Shown here: one piece after another, positions 1-5,714 of the stretch
Layout of the letters: every line of letters starts with the position of its first letter
Position numbering within the stretch: the stretch's first letter is position 1
NCBI GenBank assembly: GCA_021785235.1
Contig: JAJYGB010000286.1
Location: forward strand, 1 to 5,714
DNA: 5,714 bases
From: Bacteroidota bacterium
Lineage (GTDB): Bacteria > Bacteroidota > Kryptoniia > Kryptoniales > JAKASW01
Reading direction: 5' to 3'
Made by a program: the position numbers and the translations under genes
The notes under the pieces: model-generated
The model's input: the letters and a program-made list of their open reading frames with translations, nothing else
Databases searched by the model: none
What the model was told of the DNA's origin: nothing

Positions 1-325
1 TGATTATATGATTGTGTGTAAAGGCGTCGTGGAATTTCGTTCCTTTCTTTGCCGGCCATTTTCCGTTTATGGGTGGAATTTTCGTCGCTACGTAGATCCG
101 CTCCTTGCGATGTTTGAGGACCCTTCCGATGATTTTCTCGCTGTGACCGTTGCCGTAGGCGAGCGCCGTGTCCACGAAGTTTACGCCGAGGTCGAAGGCC
201 CTCTGCAGAGATGCCGTATTCTCCAGGTCATTTCCGTCCAACCACATGTTACCGCCGATTCCCCATGTCCCGTATCCGATCTCACTTACCTCCAGATTAG
301 TCCTGCCGAGACGCCGGTATTTCAT
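1..325 (-). CDS. Aldo/keto reductase, N-terminal part (cut by left edge)
   Basis: NAD(P)H-dependent carbonyl reductase of the aldo/keto reductase superfamily, expected to be a soluble cytoplasmic TIM barrel; the substrate cannot be told. Reading the minus strand from the ATG at 325 gives 108 codons open to the edge. The protein begins MKYRRLGRTNLEVSEIGYGT, the usual first strand and hairpin of the family. GVNFVDTALAYG (residues 47-58) carries catalytic Asp52 and Tyr57, and VATKIPP (79-85) carries catalytic Lys82; the catalytic His lies beyond the edge. The following NGKWPAK segment fits a subgroup with a TKIPPKN..WPA motif. The start is fixed by a GGAGGG ribosome site 4 nt upstream and by the ATGA overlap with the amidohydrolase stop, which makes this the second gene of a coupled pair. 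About two thirds of a usual 300-330 residue protein is missing. Family assignment is firm; specific function is unknown. Confidence 0.9.
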   Translation of the reverse strand, partial: MKYRRLGRTNLEVSEIGYGTWGIGGNMWLDGNDLENTASLQRAFDLGVNFVDTALAYGNGHSEKIIGRVLKHRKERIYVATKIPPINGKWPAKKGTKFHDAFTHNHII

Positions 326-2079
326 AGCACCCTCCAATCCGCGGCGAGCGGGCTTATGTAGACAAGTCTGCCTCCGACAATCGTGCCAAGAATCGCATCG
401 TACGGAATTTCTCCCGGAGGCAACTTATTCAAATCTTTCTGAAGGAATGTGAAGTCCGCGTAGAAACCCACGGCAATCTTACCCTTCTCATTCTCCTGAA
501 AAGCTCCGTATGCCGGCCAGACGGTGAACGCATTGAGGGCGTCCGCCAGAGTCATCCTCTGTTGCGGGAAAAATCCACCATTAAATTCCAGGCTGTCCCT
601 TGCCGCGTCGGGGGTCAGTTGAAAATATTTTGCTGCCTCAGCGAAAGTCTGCGGTAATCCGTTCAGGTCCCGGCGCGTGATGGCGGCATAGATTCCTATC
701 CTCGGATCAGGGTTCTCCTCCGGAAAATCCGAACCTCCGATTATGGTATTCCCTGCGTCCAGCAACGACCGCCAGGCATATGTATTCCTTATTCTGTCAG
801 GTCCGAGTCTCGATTCAATCCAGGGCATATCCGAAGCGAATTTGGCGGGCTGCATGGAAGGAACAACGCCGAGCGTTTTAAATCGTGATATGTCACTACT
901 AAGCAGAACGTCCACACCCTCGATCCGCAGTCTCGGATCGCGTACCGCGGCAGCTTCGAGCGCTTTCTGGTATGCGTTGAGTGCGATATCGTTAGCTCTG
1001 TCGCCGTGGGCTTCTGTGCATACCTGAAATCCTGATGAGAGCGACGCGATCGTCAGATTCTCCAGGTCCTTCTCTCCAAGCTGTGTCGATCCGAATTGAC
1101 CCGGCGCGTCGGAATACTCTCTGACAAGCGCCGCCTGCCGGGTCCCAAGAGAGCCATCCATATCCACTCTCACTGATCGCAGAGTGAAATAGCCATTGGG
1201 GTCAACAATCCTCCCGGCCTTCAGTATGCCCGGCAGCGTGCTGTCGTTGCCGTCATACATTGCGTAAATCCGTATCCTCAACTTTCCCTGGTCCGCAAGC
1301 GTCTTGTATGCTTTCAGCGTCAGGCCATCGATACCGGCATCCTGAACTTCCGTGATCCCGTAGCGCGCGCATGTGTCCGAAGCGAGCAAAATGGCATCCT
1401 CGATTTCATATTCGGAAGGAGGCGGTATATGCGGCGTTACCAAACCAATGGCAGATCCTTCGAGTATTCCTGTCGGGTTTCCCTTCGCGTCTTTAACAAT
1501 CAGTCCCCCCGCCGGAGACTTGGTCGCTCTTGTGATGCCGGCAAGATCAAGCACCTTTCCATTGACCCAGACGGACTCACCGTCAGCGCCAACAAGGAAA
1601 ACGAAATTGTCAGGTGCCGCTTTGTCCAGCATACCGGTTACAGTCGAAATCTTAACGGGCCAGTACCTTGCGTCCCAACCGCTTCCGCGCAACCACCCGC
1701 CGAGTCTCGCTCTTGCCGCTGCCTCTTCCACCAACCTCGCCACTTCCTGTGGACTGTGCGTCGCTGATAAGTCTACTGTTTGCAGGCTCATCCCGAGTTC
1801 AAGCATGTGCGCGTGTCCGTCTATCAGACCCGGGAGGACGTAGGCCCCCTTAAGATCAATGGTGACCTTTCCGTCATAGTGCGATCGCACACCGCCGGTG
1901 GTGCCGACTCCCACAATTTTCCCTCCTTCAACGGCAACCGCCTCTGCCCTGGGAAAGTTCGGGTTCATGGTCTGAAAATCACCGTTTGTAAGAACAAGGG
2001 CCACTTTCACTTTATGATTCGAGCAAGAAGCCAGGAGCAGTGCGAGGGCAATAACCGCAGCGGGTTTGATATACTTCAT
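322..2079 (-). CDS. YtcJ-like amidohydrolase family 3 lipoprotein with an altered metal site
   Basis: Member of the amidohydrolase superfamily (Amidohydro_3, YtcJ/COG1574), 585 residues, near the usual 530-600. The N-terminus is a lipoprotein signal: Lys2 and Lys5, a hydrophobic stretch, then lipobox LASC with Cys19, so an envelope location is expected. Family marks in order: PGLIDGHAH (His89, His91 of the HxH metal motif), GWLRGSGWD (128-136), ADGESVWVN (165-173), GITEVQDAG (241-249), RVDMDGSLGTR (304-314), EAHGDRAND (356-364), RIEGVDV (385-391), PSMQP (407-411), SDMPW (416-420), AWRSLLDAG (435-443) and GGSDFP (448-453, Asp451). From memory of the family, DGHS, VK..aDG, HAIGD and RIEH are usual, so Glu168, Arg304, Glu356 and Gly388 replace conserved residues. 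Catalysis is therefore uncertain; activity on an amide or cyclic substrate cannot be claimed. The start is chosen from GAGGA 4 nt upstream of ATG 2079 and the intact signal. It precedes and overlaps the aldo/keto reductase. Confidence 0.9.
   Translation of the reverse strand: MKYIKPAAVIALALLLASCSNHKVKVALVLTNGDFQTMNPNFPRAEAVAVEGGKIVGVGTTGGVRSHYDGKVTIDLKGAYVLPGLIDGHAHMLELGMSLQTVDLSATHSPQEVARLVEEAAARARLGGWLRGSGWDARYWPVKISTVTGMLDKAAPDNFVFLVGADGESVWVNGKVLDLAGITRATKSPAGGLIVKDAKGNPTGILEGSAIGLVTPHIPPPSEYEIEDAILLASDTCARYGITEVQDAGIDGLTLKAYKTLADQGKLRIRIYAMYDGNDSTLPGILKAGRIVDPNGYFTLRSVRVDMDGSLGTRQAALVREYSDAPGQFGSTQLGEKDLENLTIASLSSGFQVCTEAHGDRANDIALNAYQKALEAAAVRDPRLRIEGVDVLLSSDISRFKTLGVVPSMQPAKFASDMPWIESRLGPDRIRNTYAWRSLLDAGNTIIGGSDFPEENPDPRIGIYAAITRRDLNGLPQTFAEAAKYFQLTPDAARDSLEFNGGFFPQQRMTLADALNAFTVWPAYGAFQENEKGKIAVGFYADFTFLQKDLNKLPPGEIPYDAILGTIVGGRLVYISPLAADWRVL
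330..335 (-). promoter_or_regulatory. Ribosome binding site of the aldo/keto reductase, inside the upstream gene
   Basis: On the minus strand GGAGGG lies 4 nt before the ATG at 325. It sits within the last codons of the amidohydrolase, whose TGA (324-322) overlaps the ATG as ATGA. This arrangement supports translational coupling and decides the downstream start. Confidence 0.75.
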
Positions 2080-2090
2080 TTATTCCTCAT
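2080..2090 (-). promoter_or_regulatory. Ribosome binding site and four-codon mini-ORF before the amidohydrolase
   Basis: GAGGA (2088-2084 on the minus strand) precedes the ATG at 2079 by 4 nt. An ATG at 2090 opens a four-codon frame (Met-Arg-Asn-Lys) whose TGA overlaps the main ATG. It has no ribosome site of its own and may be chance. I could not find a convincing sigma70-type promoter for this gene in the spacer. Confidence 0.6.
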
Positions 2091-2146
2091 CTGATTAGAT
2101 AAAATTTACGAAACACGCCGGCAATTCACCAGAATCAAGCCCGCGA

Positions 2147-2175
2147 TTGTGAAATTCTGATCGCGCGAGTATATT
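2147..2175 (+). promoter_or_regulatory. Candidate sigma70-type promoter for the UPF0145 gene
   Basis: TTGTGA (2147-2152) and TATATT (2170-2175) are separated by exactly 17 nt and match the -35 and -10 consensus at 4/6 and 5/6 positions. Transcription would start near 2182 and give a leader of about 55 nt before ATG 2237. The 8-bp palindrome TCGCGCGA (2161-2168) lies between the two boxes, and a 6-bp inverted repeat CAGAAT/ATTCTG (2130-2135, 2154-2159) has its right arm in the spacer. Either could be an operator, but both are short. If the host belongs to Bacteroidota, whose promoters differ from this consensus, the call weakens. Confidence 0.45.
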
Positions 2176-2222
2176 CGAACTTGAGTCCTTTGTAACGTTG
2201 CACTATTCATCAACCAACCAAT

Positions 2223-2229
2223 AAAGGAG
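2223..2229 (+). promoter_or_regulatory. Ribosome binding site of the UPF0145 gene
   Basis: AAAGGAG lies 7 nt before ATG 2237. This favours Met1 over the second in-frame ATG (2249), which would be 19 nt away. Confidence 0.8.
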
Positions 2230-2236
2230 TTTTTCC

Positions 2237-2566
2237 ATGGACCATTCTATGACCACGACCACTTTCGACCTAAACGGATATAAGATCGTGAAACAATTCG
2301 GAGTCGTCAGGGGTATAACGGTACGTTCAAGATCGGTCTTCGGCACTATAGGAGGTTCGTTGCAGACCCTTTTCGGAGGAAACATCTCGCTCTTTACGGA
2401 GCTATGCGAGAAAAGCCGAGAAGAGGCGTTCGACATGATGCTGGAACACGCGGAACAGCTCGGCGCAAACGCCGTGATAGGAGTGAGATACGATGCCAAC
2501 GAGCTCATGAACGGTGTGACGGAAGTCCTATGTTATGGGACGGCGGTTTCAGTTTCGCGCGCTTAA
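2237..2566 (+). CDS. UPF0145 / YbjQ-family protein
   Basis: Small soluble protein of 109 residues, the usual length for the YbjQ/UPF0145 family (COG0393, sometimes called a heavy-metal-binding domain). Known structures in the family are compact alpha/beta oligomers; no biochemical role is firmly established. Family marks visible here: VVRGITVRSRSVFG (residues 23-36), the IGGSLQTLFGG segment (38-48), LFTELCEKSREEAF (52-65), the helix to residue 75, GANAVIGVRYDA (76-87) and the last strand EVLCYGTAV (96-104). Cys57 and Cys99 are the only cysteines. There is no signal peptide or membrane segment, so it is probably cytoplasmic. The gene stands alone: it is divergent from the amidohydrolase across 157 bp and separated from the dehydrogenase by 185 bp containing a possible terminator. 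The family call is firm; metal binding is only a family-level suggestion. Confidence 0.92.
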   Translation: MDHSMTTTTFDLNGYKIVKQFGVVRGITVRSRSVFGTIGGSLQTLFGGNISLFTELCEKSREEAFDMMLEHAEQLGANAVIGVRYDANELMNGVTEVLCYGTAVSVSRA

Positions 2567-2599
2567 CTTCCCAGCAAATAATCCGAAATAAGCCTGGAC

Positions 2600-2629
2600 G
2601 GCTGCACCGCGTGTGCGGCCTTGCACTTT
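2600..2629 (+). terminator. Weak terminator candidate after the UPF0145 gene
   Basis: GGCTGCAC (2600-2607) can pair with GTGCGGCC (2613-2620) over 8 bp including one G-T wobble, around the 5-nt loop CGCGT, 34 nt after the stop codon. The tail TTGCACTTT is only partly T-rich, so termination may be inefficient or the hairpin may do something else. Confidence 0.45.
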
Positions 2630-2673
2630 CCCCGCAGAATGGATTTCTCTCTTAGCCTGCGGTTGCTAAATTA

Positions 2674-2712
2674 GACCGTATCCGGAAAACGGCGTACGGG
2701 CCGTCGACGGTC
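2674..2712 (+). promoter_or_regulatory. Structured leader candidate upstream of glutamate dehydrogenase
   Basis: GACCGT (2674-2679) is complementary to ACGGTC (2707-2712). Inside it ACGGC (2689-2693) pairs with GCCGT (2700-2704) around a 6-nt loop. A perfect 10-bp DNA palindrome CCGTCGACGG (2701-2710) overlaps the right arms. A further inverted repeat TTAGC-N8-GCTAA lies at 2652-2669. The block could be an operator or an mRNA leader fold, but no known riboswitch is recognised. I did not find a strong promoter in 2567-2751. Confidence 0.25.
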
Positions 2713-2740
2713 AATTGCAGGATTTCCCTCACAAAACCAC

Positions 2741-2745
2741 AGGGA
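2741..2745 (+). promoter_or_regulatory. Ribosome binding site of glutamate dehydrogenase
   Basis: AGGGA is 6 nt before ATG 2752 and supports that start. The next in-frame ATG is at codon 57, within conserved sequence, too far in to be the start. Confidence 0.65.
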
Positions 2746-2751
2746 TTATTT

Positions 2752-4173
2752 ATGACGAACTCAAAAGGTAAAGTCAGCTTCTTCGAAGATGTTAACCGCA
2801 ACTTCGATAGGGCTGCGCAATTCACGAGCCACCCAAAAGGTCTGCTCGAACAAATCAAAGGCTGTAACAGCGTTTATTCATTCCAGTTCCCGGTCCGGAC
2901 ATCCAAAGGTCTGGAAGTAATGCACGGGTGGCGGGTGGAACACAGCTACCACAAACTCCCCGTCAAAGGCGGGATACGATATTCGATCAATGCCAGCGAG
3001 GACGAGGTGAAGGCCCTTGCGGCATTGATGACTTACAAGTGCGCGGTGGTAGACGTCCCGTTCGGGGGTGCAAAGGGAGCGATAAAATTCAATCCAAAGG
3101 AATACTCCGCCACGGATGTAGAGCTCATCACAAGGCGTTATACTGCCGAACTGATCAGGAAGAATTACATCGGACCGGGCGTCGACGTACCGGCACCGGA
3201 CTACGGCTCGGGCTCACGGGAGATGGCGTGGATCGCTGACACATACGCAACATTCAACCCCGGAAAAATCGACGCGCTCGCTTGCGTGACCGGCAAACCC
3301 GTCGCCGAGGGCGGAGTCCGCGGCAGGACCGAGGCCACTGGTAGAGGAATCTTTTTCGGACTCCAGGAAGCATGCGACAAGGCGGATGACATGAAGAAAC
3401 TCGGCCTGACGCGCGGCATGTCAGGCAAACGAGTCATCGTCCAGGGCCTGGGAAATGTCGGCTATCATGCCGCCAAGTTTTGTCAGGAAGGCGGCGCCAT
3501 CGTTGTCGCGCTCGCCGAGTACGAAGGCGCCATATACAACCCGAAGGGTCTCGATGTTGATGCCGTCGTGAAACATAGAAAAGAGACCGGTTCCATTCTT
3601 AAATTCCCCGGTGCCAAAGACATTGGCCGTTCTAACGACGCGCTTGAGCTCGACTGCGACATACTGATCCCAGCAGCGCTCGAGGAGCAAATCACCGAAG
3701 AGAATGCTCCGCGTATAAAGGCAAAGATCATCGGCGAGGGCGCGAACGGCCCCACCACGGTTGGCGCCGAAGAGATACTCCTGAAGAAAGGCGTTATGGT
3801 GATCCCGGATATGTATCTGAACGCCGGAGGAGTCACCGTGTCTTATTTCGAATGGCTCAAGAATCTTTCGCACGTCAGATTCGGAAGGATGGACAAACGC
3901 TTTGAGCACTCGGCATTCAACAAGATGCTCAGTGCCGTCGAACAGTCCACCGGGAAATCCTTCTCCGAAAATGATAGGATGGCGATCACAAGGGGACCCG
4001 AGGAGATCGACCTCGTCAACTCAGGTCTCGAGGAAACGATGACGAGTGCGTACAACCAGATAAGGGATATACTCAAGGGCAATAACAAGATTCCCGATCT
4101 GCGGACGGCCGCCTTCCTCAATGCTATAGACAAGATAGCGACTGCCTACGTGGAACTCGGAATTTTCCCGTAA
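2752..4173 (+). CDS. Glutamate dehydrogenase, GLUD1-like
   Basis: Oxidative deamination of L-glutamate to 2-oxoglutarate and ammonium, or the reverse, with NAD(P); a cytoplasmic, probably hexameric enzyme. The 473 residues show the Glu/Leu/Phe/Val dehydrogenase domains in order. Substrate domain: [11 protein letters not shown] (68-78, Lys72), [18 protein letters not shown] (93-110, Lys96 and catalytic Lys108) and [16 protein letters not shown] (143-158, catalytic Asp150). Coupling loop: GRTEATGRG (191-199). Rossmann domain: [12 protein letters not shown] (230-241), with Glu256 at the end of the next strand, which would suit NAD but does not settle cofactor choice. ANGPTT (331-336) and [17 protein letters not shown] (356-372) carry Ser364, matching the glutamate-specificity serine. 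Segment 373-425 looks like the antenna insertion of animal GLUD1. DYGSGSREM departs from the usual DMGTGEREM. A strong terminator follows, so the gene is probably a single transcription unit. The symbol is left blank because bacterial names for this subtype (gdhA, gudB, rocG) vary. Confidence 0.96.
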   Translation: MTNSKGKVSFFEDVNRNFDRAAQFTSHPKGLLEQIKGCNSVYSFQFPVRTSKGLEVMHGWRVEHSYHKLPVKGGIRYSINASEDEVKALAALMTYKCAVVDVPFGGAKGAIKFNPKEYSATDVELITRRYTAELIRKNYIGPGVDVPAPDYGSGSREMAWIADTYATFNPGKIDALACVTGKPVAEGGVRGRTEATGRGIFFGLQEACDKADDMKKLGLTRGMSGKRVIVQGLGNVGYHAAKFCQEGGAIVVALAEYEGAIYNPKGLDVDAVVKHRKETGSILKFPGAKDIGRSNDALELDCDILIPAALEEQITEENAPRIKAKIIGEGANGPTTVGAEEILLKKGVMVIPDMYLNAGGVTVSYFEWLKNLSHVRFGRMDKRFEHSAFNKMLSAVEQSTGKSFSENDRMAITRGPEEIDLVNSGLEETMTSAYNQIRDILKGNNKIPDLRTAAFLNAIDKIATAYVELGIFP

Positions 4174-4207
4174 GTTCTGAAGCTCGGGCGAAAGGCCGGA
4201 AACGCCG

Positions 4208-4250
4208 GGGTGAGCATGCGGTCAATCCCTCTGCCCACCCTTTTTGTTTC
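4208..4250 (+). terminator. Rho-independent terminator of glutamate dehydrogenase
   Basis: GGGTGAGCA (4208-4216) pairs with TGCCCACCC (4232-4240) as a 9-position stem with one A-C mismatch and a 15-nt loop, followed at once by TTTTTGTTTC. It lies 35 nt after the dehydrogenase stop. On the minus strand the hairpin is not followed by a T-run, so it would not clearly serve the convergent gene. Confidence 0.75.
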
Positions 4251-4403
4251 TCTATAGATGTATTTCAATTCCCTCATTCGAGGCTTGCCGCAAGTCCACA
4301 TCGAAGACTTTCAAGTAAGTCGTCCGGCCGTGCTTGAAATCAAACCGGCGAGAACGACCACGTCGCTTTCCTACATATCGCGCGGACCCTGCCACTACAA
4401 AGC
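4251..4403 (+). other. Convergent spacer open on both strands; possible repeat remnant
   Basis: On the plus strand, ATG 4258 opens 49 codons to TAG 4405-4407 with no ribosome site. On the minus strand a frame offset by one from the barrel gene stays open past its stop and runs to TAG near 4252. It reads FDFKHGRTTYLKVFDVD and then LRQASNEGIEIHL, with no ATG. The minus reading looks protein-like, but neither frame has initiation signals. It may be chance or a decayed dispersed element. Confidence 0.25.
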
Positions 4404-5714
4404 TTAGAACGGTCTTGCCACCCGAATCCCGAAAGTTGGAGACACGCTGATGTCCGTCCGCCAGGCCAGGTAAATCCTGAAACTCCCAGAGCCGTTTCCG
4501 AGTCCGACGCCGAAATCTGATTTAAAATCTCTTGAGTTCATCAGTTCCCAGCCATTCGCAAGCGCCGCCGATCCGGCATCCTGTACCTGTCCGACGTCGC
4601 CGAAGAGAATCAGGGTCACCGTGTTAAGCGGAAAGAACGCGGAATGCCTGAAGAGCTCCGGGTTGAAAAGAAGTTCGAGGTTGCAAAGTACAAGCCTATT
4701 GCCCGAGAATTCTTTGTAGCGGAAGGCATTCAGCGAGTTGAATCCGCCTATCTGGTAGGAGCGCTGCAGGGGCAACACGCCGCCCGACGTGCCGGCCATT
4801 ACCCGCACATTCATCTGGAGTCCCCGGAAGAGAGGTTGATACCGAATGACGTTGGCCGCCAACATTCTAAAGTCGAAGGCACCGCTTATCGTAGATTCTC
4901 CCCGAAGGTCCGCCATCCATCCCGTTCGCTTCGTGTCGCCTCTATAATCCCGGTGCTGCAAATCCACAACTATGCTTCTCATCCACCCGTCGACGATTGC
5001 GGGGTTGGGACGGAACACTTTGTGTCCCCCGAAAATAGACCAGTTGGTATGATCGGAGAGTGAGGAATATTTGTCAAGGTTGAAACTAACAGTCACTCTG
5101 GAATTCATTTCATAGTACTGCGCTACATGAACCGACATACCATCTCTCGAAAAGTAGTCCCTGAAATCTTCCTTTGCCAGTACGGAGTAGAGGAAATTCT
5201 CCTTCGGACCGATTATCCAGTCATCCTTCGAGTCTGTAAGCGAGTGACCTTCGATACCAACCTCAAACCTGTTCTCGTTCCCGAACCACTTATCGAGTCC
5301 AACCTGGTACCTCCACCTGTGCAGGGCAAATGCGTAACCGGCAAAACCATAAGGCGAGAAGTCCTCCACGCCGCTCCAGTAGTACTCCTTATTCTGACCG
5401 AGGCCGAGAAAAAGGCCTTCAACCCTGTTGTAATTCGCGGCGACTCTTTCGAACAAGAAATTATGGTCCTGCCACAATTCCGGATGATCGGTCAGCCGAA
5501 GCTTCCGGGTAATCGTCTGCCTGGCCTCTAATTCCCCTCCGCCTCTTTCCATAACACTCCCCTCGACAGCCGCGTCCTCACTGACGTGAGCTCTCCCGTT
5601 GACGACAACAACATCCCCGCTTATTTTCGCGCCCCGCCGAACGTAAGCGTCTCCATTTACGACAATGAGGCTTCCCTCGAGGGCGCCGTAGATGTAGGCA
5701 TCGCCGTTGAGTAC
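4404..5714 (-). CDS. Outer-membrane beta-barrel protein with solenoid repeat segment (N-terminus off right edge)
   Basis: C-terminal 436 residues of a larger protein; the frame stays open from the TAA at 4406-4404 to the right edge, so the ATG at 5552 is internal. Residues 1-54 of the visible part are repeats with turns VLNGDAYIYG, VVNGDAYVRRGAKISGDV and VVVNGRAHVSEDAAVEGSV (NG at 3, 20 and 39), like the beta-solenoid of bactofilin-type proteins. A Gly/Glu-rich linker (about 55-70) leads to a barrel: YNRVEGLFLGLG (95-106), alternating aromatic and polar strands, YQIGGFNSLNAFRYKEF (320-336, like the GG..slRGY motif of Omp85/BamA proteins), LFGDVGQVQ (370-378), DFGVGLG (400-406), and a terminal strand ending in VARPF with C-terminal Phe, the usual BAM-recognition end. 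It is predicted to insert in the outer membrane. It may be a surface-antigen (D15-like) relative; no POTRA domain is visible, and transport activity is not shown. It is convergent with glutamate dehydrogenase. Confidence 0.8.
   Translation of the reverse strand, partial: VLNGDAYIYGALEGSLIVVNGDAYVRRGAKISGDVVVVNGRAHVSEDAAVEGSVMERGGGELEARQTITRKLRLTDHPELWQDHNFLFERVAANYNRVEGLFLGLGQNKEYYWSGVEDFSPYGFAGYAFALHRWRYQVGLDKWFGNENRFEVGIEGHSLTDSKDDWIIGPKENFLYSVLAKEDFRDYFSRDGMSVHVAQYYEMNSRVTVSFNLDKYSSLSDHTNWSIFGGHKVFRPNPAIVDGWMRSIVVDLQHRDYRGDTKRTGWMADLRGESTISGAFDFRMLAANVIRYQPLFRGLQMNVRVMAGTSGGVLPLQRSYQIGGFNSLNAFRYKEFSGNRLVLCNLELLFNPELFRHSAFFPLNTVTLILFGDVGQVQDAGSAALANGWELMNSRDFKSDFGVGLGNGSGSFRIYLAWRTDISVSPTFGIRVARPF

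Noticed and set aside
8..361. Plus-strand 117-codon ORF at the left edge
   Set aside because: It lies antisense to the aldo/keto reductase, which has clear family motifs; the translation shows no recognisable domain and there is no ribosome site.
1373..1843. Plus-strand 156-codon ORF
   Set aside because: It is a shadow of the amidohydrolase on the opposite strand, with composition typical of an antisense frame.
2203..2508. Minus-strand 101-codon ORF opposite the UPF0145 gene
   Set aside because: The plus strand encodes a full-length conserved family with a good ribosome site; this frame is a shadow.
2404..2655. Plus-strand 83-codon ORF overlapping the UPF0145 gene
   Set aside because: It is an out-of-frame reading, rich in Arg, within and beyond the UPF0145 gene, with no recognisable domain.
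3421..3909. Minus-strand 162-codon ORF inside glutamate dehydrogenase
   Set aside because: It is antisense to well conserved catalytic and Rossmann sequence and has no start signals of its own.
4644..5063. Plus-strand 139-codon ORF opposite the barrel gene
   Set aside because: It is antisense to the barrel coding sequence; no domain or ribosome site is seen.
4404..5552. ATG at 5552 as the start of the barrel protein
   Set aside because: The frame is open through all 54 upstream codons to the edge with clear solenoid repeats, no good ribosome site precedes this ATG, and an exported barrel needs a signal peptide, which is absent here.

Overview
The window holds five protein genes in three blocks: a leftward pair at the left edge, two separate rightward genes in the middle, and a leftward outer-membrane protein gene running off the right edge. 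No rRNA, tRNA, CRISPR array, phage gene or complete insertion sequence is visible. The organism is a Gram-negative bacterium, shown by a lipobox lipoprotein and a beta-barrel protein ending in phenylalanine. The animal-type glutamate dehydrogenase and the barrel carrying an NRVEG motif suggest the FCB group (Ignavibacteria or Bacteroidota relatives). That placement is inference only, since there is no rRNA or marker protein.

Left block (minus strand, 1-2079). A 585-residue YtcJ-type amidohydrolase with a lipoprotein signal is followed by an aldo/keto reductase cut by the left edge. The two overlap by ATGA and are very likely translationally coupled. The amidohydrolase keeps the fold and many family signatures, but several residues that form the metal or substrate site in relatives are replaced. 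It may be a pseudoenzyme or a changed enzyme.

Middle block (plus strand, 2080-4250). A 157-bp divergent spacer carries a good promoter candidate for a small UPF0145 (YbjQ-like) protein. After a weak terminator candidate and a 185-bp spacer with several complementary segments comes a complete Glu/Leu/Phe/Val-type glutamate dehydrogenase. It resembles mitochondrial GLUD1 and has an insertion where the animal enzyme has its antenna. A clear Rho-independent terminator follows.

Right block (minus strand, 4404-5714). The C-terminal 436 residues of an outer-membrane protein are visible: a short beta-solenoid-like repeat segment (bactofilin-like) fused to a large beta-barrel with Omp85/BamA-like features. 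Its reading frame is open to the window edge, so the first internal ATG (5552) is not its start. The spacer 4251-4403 is open on both strands in one register and may be a repeat remnant.

Apart from the coupled left pair, nothing ties the genes into one pathway. The most unusual items are the histidine-depleted amidohydrolase and the solenoid-barrel fusion.
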